DNA of 37,335 nt from Candidatus Omnitrophota bacterium. Lineage in GTDB: Bacteria; Omnitrophota; Gorgyraeia; JAHIPI01. The notes beneath the pieces were generated by a model. The model did not search any database, was not told where the DNA came from, and worked only from the letters and a program-made list of their open reading frames with translations. The translations under genes were made by a program, and so were the position numbers. The stretch is from NCBI GenBank assembly GCA_016783745.1, contig JADHVZ010000019.1, positions 1 to 37,335 on the forward strand, read 5' to 3'. How positions within the stretch are numbered: position 1 is the stretch's first letter; each line of letters begins with the position of its first letter. This document shows positions 23,610 through 31,397 of the stretch, piece after piece.

Positions 23610-24204
23610 GGAAATAAGGCGCCTTCTGCCGCATCTTGATCTTGATGTGGCCGCCATAGAGACCAAGGGCGACCGTGATAAGACGACACCTTTACCCGCT
23701 GTGGAGGCGACAGATTTTTTTACAAGCGATATAGAGAAGGCGCTTCTTGATGGCAGGATAGACGCGGCCGTACATAGCGCGAAGGATCTGGAAGAGAATA
23801 TTCCGAAACAACTATACATCGCGGCGGTAACTCGCTCGATCAGCCCATTGGAATGCCTCGTCTCCAGAGGGAAGGTCAAGCTTGAAAAGTTGCCTGCCGG
23901 ATCAGTTGTCGGAACAAGCAGCCGGAAGCGTAAAGCCGCCATTAGCGATATACGCGGCGATCTTATTATTAAAGATATCCGCGGTAACGTCGATGAGCGC
24001 CTGCGGCAGCTTGATAGGGGAGACTTTGACGCGGTTATCACCGCTTACGCGGCGTTGCTTAGGCTGGGATATCAGGGCCGCGCCGCGCAGATATTTTCCC
24101 CTGATGTCATCGAACCGCATCCCCTGCAGGGCAGATTAGCCGTGCAGGTCAGGCGGGACCGGCAGGATATGATCAAGGTGTTCGGGAGCATACATGAAAA
24201 CTAA
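23551..24204 (+). CDS. hemC: Hydroxymethylbilane synthase lacking domain 3 and the cofactor cysteine
   Basis: 217 residues versus about 310 normally. It should polymerise porphobilinogen into hydroxymethylbilane. Domains 1 and 2 are well preserved: RLGTRPSLLALRQA, the catalytic aspartate in HSAKDL (residue 79), GTSSRKRKAA with the substrate-binding basic pair, IIKDIRGNVDERLRQLD and AALLRLG. The protein then stops after PLQGRLAVQVRRD. Domain 3, which carries the cysteine that binds the dipyrromethane cofactor (Cys242 in E. coli), is absent; the only cysteine is residue 102. The stop lies just inside the start of the next gene (overlap 24194-24204), and no homologous remnant of domain 3 was seen in other frames. 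Confidence 0.88.
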   Translation: MVRRIRLGTRPSLLALRQAEEIRRLLPHLDLDVAAIETKGDRDKTTPLPAVEATDFFTSDIEKALLDGRIDAAVHSAKDLEENIPKQLYIAAVTRSISPLECLVSRGKVKLEKLPAGSVVGTSSRKRKAAISDIRGDLIIKDIRGNVDERLRQLDRGDFDAVITAYAALLRLGYQGRAAQIFSPDVIEPHPLQGRLAVQVRRDRQDMIKVFGSIHEN

Positions 24205-24904
24205 GACAGGAAAAGTATATATTGTCGGCGGAGGGCCGGGGGATCCCGAGCTTATTACTCTCAAGGGTATAAAGGCTCTGGAGAAGGCCGATTGCATATT
24301 GTATGATTTTTTAAGCAGTCCGAAATTACTTGATCGTGCGAAGCCGTCATGTGAAAAGATCTGCGTGGGCAAGAGTGATAAATTGCATCTGAAGGAACAG
24401 GGTGACATCAATACCCTCCTCTATAAGAAGGCGCGTGAACATAAAAGGGTAGCGCGCCTTAAAGGCGGTGATCCCTTTATATTCAGCCGCGGCAGTGAAG
24501 AAGCGGCATATCTTTTGCGCAGGGGTATTGATGTAGAGGTCATCCCGGGCGTTACCTCAGCCATTGCCGGCCCGGAAAGCTTTGGTATCCCGCTTACAAA
24601 GAAAAACAAAATACAATCTGTCGGCATTGTCACCGGCAGGAAAAGTGATCCCGGCGCGGCAATAGACGCGCCTGCCTGCGATACCCTTATCTATCTGATG
24701 GCGGTAGCCAATATTGAAAATGTCATCAAGGCATTACGCAATAGCGGCCGGAGCGATAAAACGCCGTGCGCTTTTATTGAAAAAGCGACTTGTGACGATT
24801 CCCGCATAGTGCGTGCTACGTTAGGGACTATCGCGGCGGAAGCCAGGCGGAATAAAGTAAAACCGCCGGCGGTTCTGATAGTGGGGGAGGTAGTCTCATC
24901 ATGA
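24194..24904 (+). CDS. cobA: Uroporphyrinogen-III C-methyltransferase (SUMT)
   Basis: 236 residues, the length of a stand-alone SUMT. It methylates uroporphyrinogen III at C2 and C7 to precorrin-2. VYIVGGGPGDPELITLKG (SAM-binding loop), RLKGGDPFIFSRGSEEA and PGVTSAIAGPESFGIPLT are signature segments; TLIYLMAV and the final AVLIVGEVV also fit. In many bacteria this gene is fused to hemD, but here nothing follows the methyltransferase domain. It overlaps hemC by 11 bases and hemB by 4 (ATGA). Confidence 0.93.
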   Translation: MKTKTGKVYIVGGGPGDPELITLKGIKALEKADCILYDFLSSPKLLDRAKPSCEKICVGKSDKLHLKEQGDINTLLYKKAREHKRVARLKGGDPFIFSRGSEEAAYLLRRGIDVEVIPGVTSAIAGPESFGIPLTKKNKIQSVGIVTGRKSDPGAAIDAPACDTLIYLMAVANIENVIKALRNSGRSDKTPCAFIEKATCDDSRIVRATLGTIAAEARRNKVKPPAVLIVGEVVSS

Positions 24905-25836
24905 ACAATGGATTTAAGCTTTCCTCATTGATCTATCCGGTATTCGTCACTCCGGGCAAAGGCAGGCGGGAAGCGGTATCATCTATGCCCGGTATTTATA
25001 AGACTTCTCCTGATGTCCTTGTAAAGGAAGCCGGCAGGCTCCGGAAGCTTGGAATAGAAAAAGTCCTTTTATTCGGTTCGTCTGATGATAAAGATGAATG
25101 CGGGTCATCCGCGTATAAGTACGGGAATATTGTCGCGCAAAGCGTCAGATCGTTGAAAAAACGGTTTCCGAAGCTTACTGTCATGACTGATGTCTGCCTG
25201 TGCGCGTATACATCTCACTCACACTGCGGCATAATAAAACCCGGGTTTCCTGTGTCTATAAGTAAAGAACCCACGTTGTCCGCTCTGGCAAAGATGGCAG
25301 TATCGCATGCGGAAGCCGGAGCTGATTATGTGGCGCCTTCCGCCATGGCAGATAAGCAGGTGCGCGTGATCAGGCGGATCCTTGATAAAGAAGGGTACAG
25401 GGATACAAAGATCATGGGATATTCCGCCAAATTCGCTTCACAGTTTTACGGCCCATTCAGAAATATCGCTGATTCAGCTCCGAAATCAGGGGACAGGAGG
25501 CAGTATCAACTGGATTTTACGGACAAGAAGCGCGCTTTGCTTGAGGTAAAGAAGGATATTGACGAAGGCGCGGATATTGTCATGGTCAAACCCGCGTTAA
25601 GTTATCTTGATATAATCCGGGACGTAAAAAATAAATTTGACTGTAAGCTGGCAGCATACAATGTAAGCGGGGAATATTCTATGGTGAAAGCAGGCTCACG
25701 AGCCGGATACTGGGACGAAAGAAAAATGGTCTTCGAGATCATTACGGCCATACGCAGAGCCGGCGCTGATATTATCATTACCTACCATGCTCCTGATATC
25801 GCTAAATGGGTAAGGGGGAAGATGTGGGGGCTGTGA
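24901..25836 (+). CDS. hemB: Porphobilinogen synthase (5-aminolevulinate dehydratase)
   Basis: 311 residues. It condenses two 5-aminolevulinate molecules. The Schiff-base lysines are in MGYSAKFAS (residue 177) and MVKPAL (residue 230). DVCLCAYTSHSHCG contains the three zinc-binding cysteines (99, 101, 109), so it is a Zn-type enzyme. AYNVSGEYSMVKAG is also conserved. The ATG overlaps the cobA stop by four bases. Confidence 0.96.
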   Translation: MNNGFKLSSLIYPVFVTPGKGRREAVSSMPGIYKTSPDVLVKEAGRLRKLGIEKVLLFGSSDDKDECGSSAYKYGNIVAQSVRSLKKRFPKLTVMTDVCLCAYTSHSHCGIIKPGFPVSISKEPTLSALAKMAVSHAEAGADYVAPSAMADKQVRVIRRILDKEGYRDTKIMGYSAKFASQFYGPFRNIADSAPKSGDRRQYQLDFTDKKRALLEVKKDIDEGADIVMVKPALSYLDIIRDVKNKFDCKLAAYNVSGEYSMVKAGSRAGYWDERKMVFEIITAIRRAGADIIITYHAPDIAKWVRGKMWGL

Positions 25837-27122
25837 TTAAAAAAATAAGACACAAAAAAAATCGTGATATATATAAGGCGGCACGTCGCGTGCTTGTAGG
25901 CGGTGTAAACAGCCCTGTACGCGCGTTCACGTACACCGGAGGCGACCCCATACCGATACGCCGCGGCAAAGGATCAAAGGTATACGATTATGACGGCAAA
26001 AGCTATATTGATTATGTGCTTTCATACGGGGTGCAAGCCCTCGGCCACGCCAACCCTGAAATAACGAGGGAAGTAAAAAAAACGCTCGATTCAGGCATGG
26101 GGTTCGGCGCTACTCATGAGCTTGAAGTACAACTGGCAGAACGCATTCAGGACGCTATCCCGCTTTTAAAGAAGATAAGGTTTGTTGGTTCCGGAACTGA
26201 GGCTGTGATGGGAGCGGTGAGATTGGCGCGCGGAGCCACCGGCAGAAATAAGATAGTGAAGTTTGAACATTCCTACCACGGGCATGCTGATTACCTTTTA
26301 GCTAAAGCCGGCTCAGGGCTTTCCACATTAGGGTTGCCCGCGAGTAAAGGCGTGCCGGATGATTTTACCCGGAGCACTCTTATATCTGCCTGTGGCGATG
26401 AAAAGCAGATAGATAGTATTTTTAAAAGGTACGGACCGGACATAGCGGCCGTTCTTGTGGAGCCGGTCGGAGGCAATAGCGGGGTGGTCCCGCCCGATAT
26501 AAAATATCTCAGGAAGCTAGAGTCTCTCACGCATAAGTCAGGAGCGCTGCTGATATTTGATGAGGTAATAACCGGTTTCCGTTTCCACTACGGCTCGGCA
26601 GCTGATCTCTTTGGTATAAAACCGGACATTATATGTTTGGGGAAAATAATAGGAGGGGGCCTGCCCATAGGGGCATATGGCGGGAGCGGAGCTATAATGA
26701 AGCATCTGGCGCCTCTGGGCGAAGTGTACCAGGCATCCACTTTTTCCGGCAATCCTATCGTAATGAGCGCGGGGTTGGCGGCATTGCGCGTGTTAGAGTC
26801 ATATAAAAAAGAATATAAAACCATAGAATGTATGGCTTCACACCTTGGCGGAGAGTTTAAAAAACAAGCCGGATCCTGCGGTATCGGCCTGACCGTACGG
26901 CATTTTGGCCCGATGTTCAGCCTGCGTTTTGAAAAAAAAGAACATTTTCAAGATTTTCACAGAATATTGCTGAAAAAAGGTATTTATTTAGCGCCGTCTG
27001 AATATGAATCAAATTTTGTATCATTTGGGCACAGCGAAACGGATATTAAAAAAACCATAATCGCGAGCGAAGAGGCGTTTGCCTTAATAGCGCGAAAGGA
27101 AGGACGAGATGGGCAATATTGA
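25824..27122 (+). CDS. hemL: Glutamate-1-semialdehyde 2,1-aminomutase
   Basis: About 432 residues. This PLP enzyme converts glutamate-1-semialdehyde to 5-aminolevulinate. GGVNSPVRAF, VRFVGSGTEA-type substrate segment (here FVGSGTEAVMGAVRLAR), SYHGHAD, DEVITGFR, and LGKIIGGGLPIGAYGG with the PLP lysine are signature motifs. The start is uncertain: ATG at 25806, GTG at 25824 and GTG at 25833 are all in frame inside the 3' end of hemB. The GTG at 25824 has AAGGGGG five bases upstream and is preferred. The end overlaps the sulfite reductase gene by 14 bases. Confidence 0.94.
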   Translation: MGAVIKKIRHKKNRDIYKAARRVLVGGVNSPVRAFTYTGGDPIPIRRGKGSKVYDYDGKSYIDYVLSYGVQALGHANPEITREVKKTLDSGMGFGATHELEVQLAERIQDAIPLLKKIRFVGSGTEAVMGAVRLARGATGRNKIVKFEHSYHGHADYLLAKAGSGLSTLGLPASKGVPDDFTRSTLISACGDEKQIDSIFKRYGPDIAAVLVEPVGGNSGVVPPDIKYLRKLESLTHKSGALLIFDEVITGFRFHYGSAADLFGIKPDIICLGKIIGGGLPIGAYGGSGAIMKHLAPLGEVYQASTFSGNPIVMSAGLAALRVLESYKKEYKTIECMASHLGGEFKKQAGSCGIGLTVRHFGPMFSLRFEKKEHFQDFHRILLKKGIYLAPSEYESNFVSFGHSETDIKKTIIASEEAFALIARKEGRDGQY

Positions 27123-27822
27123 TTACGACGCTTTTAAGAAGAGAGGATTTCTGCGGCAAAAGCAGGAAGGCTTGTTTGTGCTGAGAACGCGAGGCCAGGC
27201 CGGCAATTACAGCGCTGAACAATTGTCGATACTTGTGGGATTATCCGGGAAGTTTGGCCGCGGGATCTTGCACGCTACGACCAGACAAGGAGTGGAAATC
27301 CCCTTTATAAAATTTGAGAATATAGATGAGGTGGAAGGCGAATTACAAGGTTCGGGCATAAAAACAGGTACATCAGGGCCGAGGATACGGACCACGACAT
27401 GCTGCCCCGGAAATAGCCGGTGCAAGAGCGGGCTGATCGATACATTCGGGCTTTTTGACAGGATCGAAAACGAACTCAATATACGATGCGCTGTGGACCT
27501 GCCGCATAAATTGAAGATATCCATATCAGGATGCCCAAACAAATGCACGCGCGCAGAGGCTTCTGAAATAGGAATCCATGGCCAGGCCTATGCCTCAGAC
27601 GGTAAAAGGCAGACCGGCTACGTAGTGTATCTGGGCGGTTGCGGAGGCAGGACGCCGCAGTTGGGCATAAAGATCGAAAAGATCTTTACTGTCGATGAGG
27701 TTTTATCTCTTATTGAACGCGTGGTGAAGTTTTATAAAGAAAACGCCAGGCCCGGGCAGAGGCTCGTTCTTTTAATAAATGAGACAGGGAAAGAGGAATT
27801 TTTGAGAAAAATGGGATTGTAG
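27109..27822 (+). CDS. Small siroheme-[4Fe-4S] sulfite reductase (low-molecular-weight assimilatory type)
   Basis: 237 residues. Siroheme/cluster cysteines are C-x5-C (C99-C105 in TTCCPGNSRCKSG) and C-x3-C (C142-C146 in SGCPNKCTRA), the pattern of the nitrite/sulfite reductase superfamily. HATTRQGVEIPFI is the conserved siroheme-contact segment, and LGGCGGRTPQLG also fits. At this length it corresponds to the single-domain assimilatory-type sulfite reductases such as that of Desulfovibrio vulgaris (about 220 residues) rather than to CysI or DsrAB; the AsrC type is an alternative. It reduces sulfite to sulfide with six electrons. It is the last gene of an operon that makes both its substrate (CysH) and its cofactor. 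AAGGAAGGA precedes the ATG. Confidence 0.88.
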   Translation: MGNIDYDAFKKRGFLRQKQEGLFVLRTRGQAGNYSAEQLSILVGLSGKFGRGILHATTRQGVEIPFIKFENIDEVEGELQGSGIKTGTSGPRIRTTTCCPGNSRCKSGLIDTFGLFDRIENELNIRCAVDLPHKLKISISGCPNKCTRAEASEIGIHGQAYASDGKRQTGYVVYLGGCGGRTPQLGIKIEKIFTVDEVLSLIERVVKFYKENARPGQRLVLLINETGKEEFLRKMGL

Positions 27823-27861
27823 AAGGCTCTTGCGCCGAATAAGATTTTTACATTATTTTTA

Positions 27862-27890
27862 TTGACAAGTGAGCCGATATAGTGTATACT
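27862..27890 (+). promoter_or_regulatory. Strong consensus promoter upstream of a terminated short transcript
   Basis: TTGACA (27862-27867), 17-base spacer, TATACT (27885-27890): the best promoter in the window apart from 35080-35108 and 14491-14519. +1 near 27897. Confidence 0.75.
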
Positions 27891-27896
27891 CACTTC

Positions 27897-27960
27897 CGTA
27901 GTGAATAGGAGAAAGATCTAAGGCCGCAAGGCAGTAGGAAAGTTCGCCTTGTGGCTTTTT
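27897..27960 (+). ncRNA. Candidate ~64-nt small RNA or attenuated leader
   Basis: Delimited by the promoter at 27862-27890 and the intrinsic terminator ending at 27960. The transcript has no convincing ORF. Because a separate promoter follows for the cold-shock gene, it could be an independent small RNA; alternatively it is a transcription-attenuation leader of the cold-shock mRNA. I do not recognise a known RNA family. Confidence 0.4.
27923..27960 (+). terminator. Intrinsic terminator in front of the cold-shock gene
   Basis: A 10-base-pair stem GCCGCAAGGC (27923-27932) with GCCTTGTGGC (27946-27955), one G-U pair, a 13-base loop, followed by TTTTT (27956-27960). Confidence 0.65.
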
Positions 27961-27986
27961 GCATTTTTGGAGTTATTTGCTATAAT
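27959..27986 (+). promoter_or_regulatory. Proximal promoter of the cold-shock gene
   Basis: Perfect TATAAT (27981-27986) with extended TGC; a weak -35 (TTGCAT, 27959-27964) 16 bases upstream, overlapping the terminator U-tract. +1 near 27993, directly before the AAGGGAGG ribosome-binding site. Confidence 0.55.
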
Positions 27987-28010
27987 TTTAATGAAGGGAG
28001 GTACGTACAA

Positions 28011-28214
28011 ATGACAACAGGAAAAGTAAAGTGGTTTAGTGACCAAAAGGGATACGGTTTCATCACACCGGATGACGGAACTAAAGACGTTTTTGTCCAT
28101 CACAGCTCTATTCAGGGTGAAGGTTTTAAGACCTTGAAAGACGGACAGGCAGTCGAGTTCGGAGTTGAAGAAGGCCCGAAAGGTCCTCAGGCTACGAGTG
28201 TAGTAAAGCTTTAA
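28011..28214 (+). CDS. Cold-shock domain protein (CspA family)
   Basis: 67 residues, the usual length. KGKVKWF-type start ([20 protein letters not shown]) contains the RNP1 motif KGYGFI, followed by DVFVHHSSI (RNP2) and [10 protein letters not shown]. It is a single-stranded nucleic acid binding protein that melts RNA structure. The ATG at 28011 has AAGGGAGG ten bases upstream; upstream in-frame codons from 27951 overlap the terminator and promoter and are not coding. It is monocistronic, ending in a strong terminator. Confidence 0.97.
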   Translation: MTTGKVKWFSDQKGYGFITPDDGTKDVFVHHSSIQGEGFKTLKDGQAVEFGVEEGPKGPQATSVVKL

Positions 28215-28227
28215 AAAAAAGCGAAAA

Positions 28228-28265
28228 AGCCCGGTATTGTAAAAATACCGGGCTTTCTTTTTTTT
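28228..28265 (+). terminator. Intrinsic terminator of the cold-shock gene
   Basis: Perfect 11-base-pair stem AGCCCGGTATT (28228-28238) / AATACCGGGCT (28244-28254), five-base loop, then a T-rich run to 28265. The A-run before the stem makes it potentially bidirectional. Confidence 0.92.
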
Positions 28266-28311
28266 AATACCGCAGTAAGCCCCTCTTTTGATCAATTCTA
28301 TACGCATAGCC

Positions 28312-28339
28312 TTGTAATTCAGTATAAATAGTGTATATT
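28312..28339 (+). promoter_or_regulatory. Weak promoter candidate for greA
   Basis: TTGTAA (28312-28317), 16-base spacer, TATATT (28334-28339), about 95 bases before the greA ATG. Nothing else is evident in the 28266-28432 gap. GGAGGT precedes the greA start. Confidence 0.35.
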
Positions 28340-28432
28340 TTATGTAAATATCGGTAAGATTATGGAGAAAAAAATTTGTTCGCAGGCAGTATGGAAACCA
28401 GCATAGTAAAATGATCGTGCGGAGGTATAAAG

Positions 28433-28912
28433 ATGAGTAGCGGCGCGTATCTGACTCACGAAGGATATGAAGAACTTAGAAAAAAACTGGAATATTTAAA
28501 GACAAAAAAACGCAGAGAGCTCTCGAAGGCTATCAAAAAGGCGCGGGGGCACGGCGATATAAGCGAAAACGCCGAATACGACGCGGCAAAGGAAGCTCAG
28601 GGCCTTAACGAAAAAAGGGTAGCCGAGCTTGAGCAGAGGTTGTCCAATGCTCAGATGTTAGACGATACGCAGATCCCGAAAGACGAGGCGCTCCTCGGCG
28701 CCACAGTCCTGTTAAAAGACCTGGCTTCCGGTGAAGAATTCCAGTATATGCTTGTATCGGAGCTCGAGGCTGATTTAGCTCAAGGCAAAGTTTCCGTGAC
28801 CTCGCCGGTAGGGAAAAGCCTGTTAGGCCATAAGAAAAACGAGACCGTCGAGATCAATGCTCCCGTGGGCGTATTAAAATATAAAATACTTAAAATATCA
28901 CGGACTTCATAG
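28433..28912 (+). CDS. greA: Transcription elongation factor GreA
   Basis: 159 residues, normal length. LTHEGYEELRKKLEYLKTKKRRELSKAI forms the coiled-coil N-terminal domain; GDISENAEYDAAKE is the catalytic hairpin tip (acidic D and E residues) that enters the RNA polymerase secondary channel to stimulate cleavage of backtracked RNA. The C-terminal domain ends SPVGKSLLGHKKNETVEINAP. GGAGGT lies nine bases before the ATG. Confidence 0.96.
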   Translation: MSSGAYLTHEGYEELRKKLEYLKTKKRRELSKAIKKARGHGDISENAEYDAAKEAQGLNEKRVAELEQRLSNAQMLDDTQIPKDEALLGATVLLKDLASGEEFQYMLVSELEADLAQGKVSVTSPVGKSLLGHKKNETVEINAPVGVLKYKILKISRTS

Positions 28913-28921
28913 CTTTGTTAT

Positions 28922-29731
28922 ATGATAACTGATAAAAAGACCGGCATTATATACAAGGAATGGAAGGCCGCATCTGCGGATGCCGTTTTTTTACTGGTGC
29001 ACGGCCTTGGCGCTCATACCGGCAGGTGGATATTTTTAGCCGATTTCTTCCTTAAAAGAAATATCTCATCTTACGCAATAGAGTTGAGAGGTTTTGGCGA
29101 GACAAAGGGCTTAAAAGGCCACATAGATTCGTTTAAGACATATCTAAATGACATAGCCGGCCTTCGCGAAATAATAGCTAAAGAAAATAAGGGTAAAAAG
29201 ATCTTTCTGATCGGCGAAAGCGTGGGAGGGCTTATCTCATTTTTGACAGCGAGCGTCTTGCCCGATTTTTTTGCCGGACTTATCTCTATCTCACCCGCAT
29301 TCGCGAGTAAACTGAAAGCCACCCCCCTGGCTTATTTCAAAACACTCGCGCCGCTTATCTACAACCCGAAAAAGCAATTCCCTATTCCGTTCGATTCTAA
29401 GATGTGCACCCGGGACACTGAATATCAGAGGACCATGAATTCGGATCTGAGGGAGCACCGCCTGGCGACCTCAAGATTCATATTTGAGTTGATAAAGGCA
29501 CAATTGAGTTGTAATATTTTTAGTAAGATCGTTGATGTGCCGGTACTTTTTTTACTATCCGGAAACGATAAGTTGGTGATCCCTGAGGCAACGAGGAGGG
29601 TTTTTAACCGCCTTCGAGCCAAAGATAAAAAAATAATAGAGTATCCCCGCATGTACCACGCCCTTTCAATAGATCTAGACAAGGAAAAGGTATTTAATGA
29701 TATTTTGGACTGGGTAGAGAAGCGGATTTAA
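28922..29731 (+). CDS. Alpha/beta hydrolase (lysophospholipase/monoacylglycerol lipase-like)
   Basis: 269 residues. Oxyanion segment LVHGLGAHTGRW (27-37), nucleophile elbow GESVGG (serine about 100), acid in LSGNDKLV and histidine in MYHALS complete the triad. The ELRGFGETKGLKGHIDSF segment is typical of the serine aminopeptidase S33 / monoacylglycerol lipase group. Location just upstream of glycerol kinase suggests it may release glycerol from glycerolipids, feeding the glp genes; this is inference from context. It starts nine bases after greA with no clear Shine-Dalgarno. Confidence 0.85.
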   Translation: MITDKKTGIIYKEWKAASADAVFLLVHGLGAHTGRWIFLADFFLKRNISSYAIELRGFGETKGLKGHIDSFKTYLNDIAGLREIIAKENKGKKIFLIGESVGGLISFLTASVLPDFFAGLISISPAFASKLKATPLAYFKTLAPLIYNPKKQFPIPFDSKMCTRDTEYQRTMNSDLREHRLATSRFIFELIKAQLSCNIFSKIVDVPVLFLLSGNDKLVIPEATRRVFNRLRAKDKKIIEYPRMYHALSIDLDKEKVFNDILDWVEKRI

Positions 29732-29743
29732 AGGGAGTTATTC

Positions 29744-31225
29744 ATGAAATACATTTTAGCCATTGACCAGGGGACGACAGGCAGCCGGGCAGTCTTATAT
29801 GACAGGTCCGGAAAGACAGTTGCAAGCGCTTATCAGGAATTTCCGCAGTATTTTCCGAGGCCGGGCTGGGTGGAGCATGATCCTGATGAGATCTGGGATA
29901 GTGTCAAAAGGACGATCCTGAAGGCCCTTAAGAAATTGCCAAAAGGCTCTATTGCCGCAATAGGTATTACAAATCAGCGCGAAACAACGGTTATATGGGA
30001 TAAGAAAACAGGTAAGCCCGTTTACAATGCTATTGTATGGCAGTGCAGGAGAACGGCTGGGCGCTGTGACCGCTTGAAAGACAAAAAGGGCGAGGCGGCA
30101 TTTTTCAGGAAAAGAACAGGGCTTCCCATTGATGCCTATTTTTCCGCTACAAAGATAGAGTGGATATTAAAGAATGTTAGAGGCGCCTTATCAAAGGCAA
30201 AAAAAGGCAGGCTCTGTTTTGGTACTACAGATTCGTGGATCCTATGGAAATTGACCGGCGGAAAGATCCACGCCACTGATCACACAAATGCCTCGCGCAC
30301 GATGTTATTTAATATCGACAGGTTTCAATGGGATGAAAGCATACTTAAAAGATTCGGTATTCCGGAGGCAATGCTTCCCAGAGTCAGAAGATCATCGAGT
30401 GTTTTCGGTAAAACAATAAAAATAGGGAAGCTGCCTTCAGGTATTCCTATATCCGGAATAGCCGGGGACCAGCAGGCAGCGCTTTTCGGACAGATGTGCT
30501 TCATGCCCGGTACGATGAAAAGCACATACGGAACAGGTTGCTTTGTCCTGCTCAACACCGGAAAGAAGCGGCCCGTCTCAAAACACGGCCTTATAGTCAC
30601 GCTTGGCTGTGGAACTACAGGTGAGCCGGTATATGTTCTCGAGGGGGCCATATTTATTGCCGGAGCCGCTATCCAGTGGTTGCGTGACGGCTTAAAACTG
30701 TTAAGGAACGCTTCGGATTCTGAAAAAATGGCGTATGCTGTAAGCGATAACGCAGGGGTATATTTTGTACCTGCTCTTGTAGGCATGGGTGCGCCTTACT
30801 GGGATCAGAATGCCAGAGGCAGTATAACGGGTATTACAAGGGGCGCGAGGAGTGATCATATCGTCAGGGCTGCGCTTGAGGCGATGTGTTACCAGACTAA
30901 GGATGTGCTTGAAGCCATGCAAAAGGATTCAGGGTTGAGGATAAAAAGCCTGAAGGTCGACGGCGGCGCTGTAGCGAATAACTTTTTATGCCAGTTCCAG
31001 GCTGATGTCCTGGGAGTGGACGTAATAAGGCCTGAGACTATTGAAACTACATCCTGCGGGGCGGCGTATCTGGCGGGACTTGCCACAGGTTACTGGAGTG
31101 ACGCCTCAGAGATAAAAAAATACTGGAAAAAAGACAGAGTTTTTAGTCCGAAGATAACAAGGGCCGTTGCATCGAAGCTGTATAAAGGGTGGCGGGAAGC
31201 GGTTGGAAGAACGCTTACAGATTAG
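29744..31225 (+). CDS. glpK: Glycerol kinase
   Basis: 493 residues, normal length. YILAIDQGTTGSRAVLYD is the ATPase phosphate-1 loop of FGGY kinases; GITNQRETTVIWDKKTGKPVYNAIVWQCRRT contains the glycerol-binding segment; SRTMLFNI, GIAGDQQAALFGQMCF and YGTGCF also match. It phosphorylates glycerol to glycerol-3-phosphate. AAGGGAG precedes the ATG, and the gene is 12 bases downstream of the hydrolase. Confidence 0.96.
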   Translation: MKYILAIDQGTTGSRAVLYDRSGKTVASAYQEFPQYFPRPGWVEHDPDEIWDSVKRTILKALKKLPKGSIAAIGITNQRETTVIWDKKTGKPVYNAIVWQCRRTAGRCDRLKDKKGEAAFFRKRTGLPIDAYFSATKIEWILKNVRGALSKAKKGRLCFGTTDSWILWKLTGGKIHATDHTNASRTMLFNIDRFQWDESILKRFGIPEAMLPRVRRSSSVFGKTIKIGKLPSGIPISGIAGDQQAALFGQMCFMPGTMKSTYGTGCFVLLNTGKKRPVSKHGLIVTLGCGTTGEPVYVLEGAIFIAGAAIQWLRDGLKLLRNASDSEKMAYAVSDNAGVYFVPALVGMGAPYWDQNARGSITGITRGARSDHIVRAALEAMCYQTKDVLEAMQKDSGLRIKSLKVDGGAVANNFLCQFQADVLGVDVIRPETIETTSCGAAYLAGLATGYWSDASEIKKYWKKDRVFSPKITRAVASKLYKGWREAVGRTLTD

Positions 31226-31272
31226 TTTATAATTTGTTTATTGTTAATCGTATTTTGCATTGTGGTCACCTT

Positions 31273-31360
31273 GGTTCGGTTTTCGGTTTTCGGTTTACGG
31301 TTTACGGAACAACCCTCGGATTTTAAAAACCGTGAACCGTAAACCGTGAACCGTAAACCG
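31273..31360. repeat. Inverted arrays of a 7-base repeat between glpK and glpA
   Basis: Left array, five units at 31273-31307: GGTTCGG, TTTTCGG, TTTTCGG, TTTACGG, TTTACGG. Right array, four units at 31330-31357 on the opposite strand sense: CCGTGAA, CCGTAAA, CCGTGAA, CCGTAAA, then CCG. The two arrays are mutually complementary around a 22-base loop and could form a long hairpin. GATATAC twice (31361-31374) is a further 7-base reiteration. The rest of the 31226-31397 gap is AT-rich with no clear promoter. Confidence 0.85.
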
Positions 31361-31397
31361 GATATACGATATACGAATAATACCCATAACTCAAAAA

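Noticed and set aside
24150-24204. Frameshift that would restore a longer HemC
   Set aside because: The other frame at this point already encodes the canonical start of the SUMT protein (VYIVGGGPGDP), and no HemC domain-3 motif is present downstream in any frame.
27951-28010. N-terminal extension of the cold-shock protein
   Set aside because: These codons overlap a terminator U-tract, a TATAAT box and the ribosome-binding site; the conserved protein starts at 28011.
31273-31360. CRISPR-like array between glpK and glpA
   Set aside because: Units are 7 bases with no spacers and there are no cas genes; it is a simple short tandem repeat in inverted arrangement.
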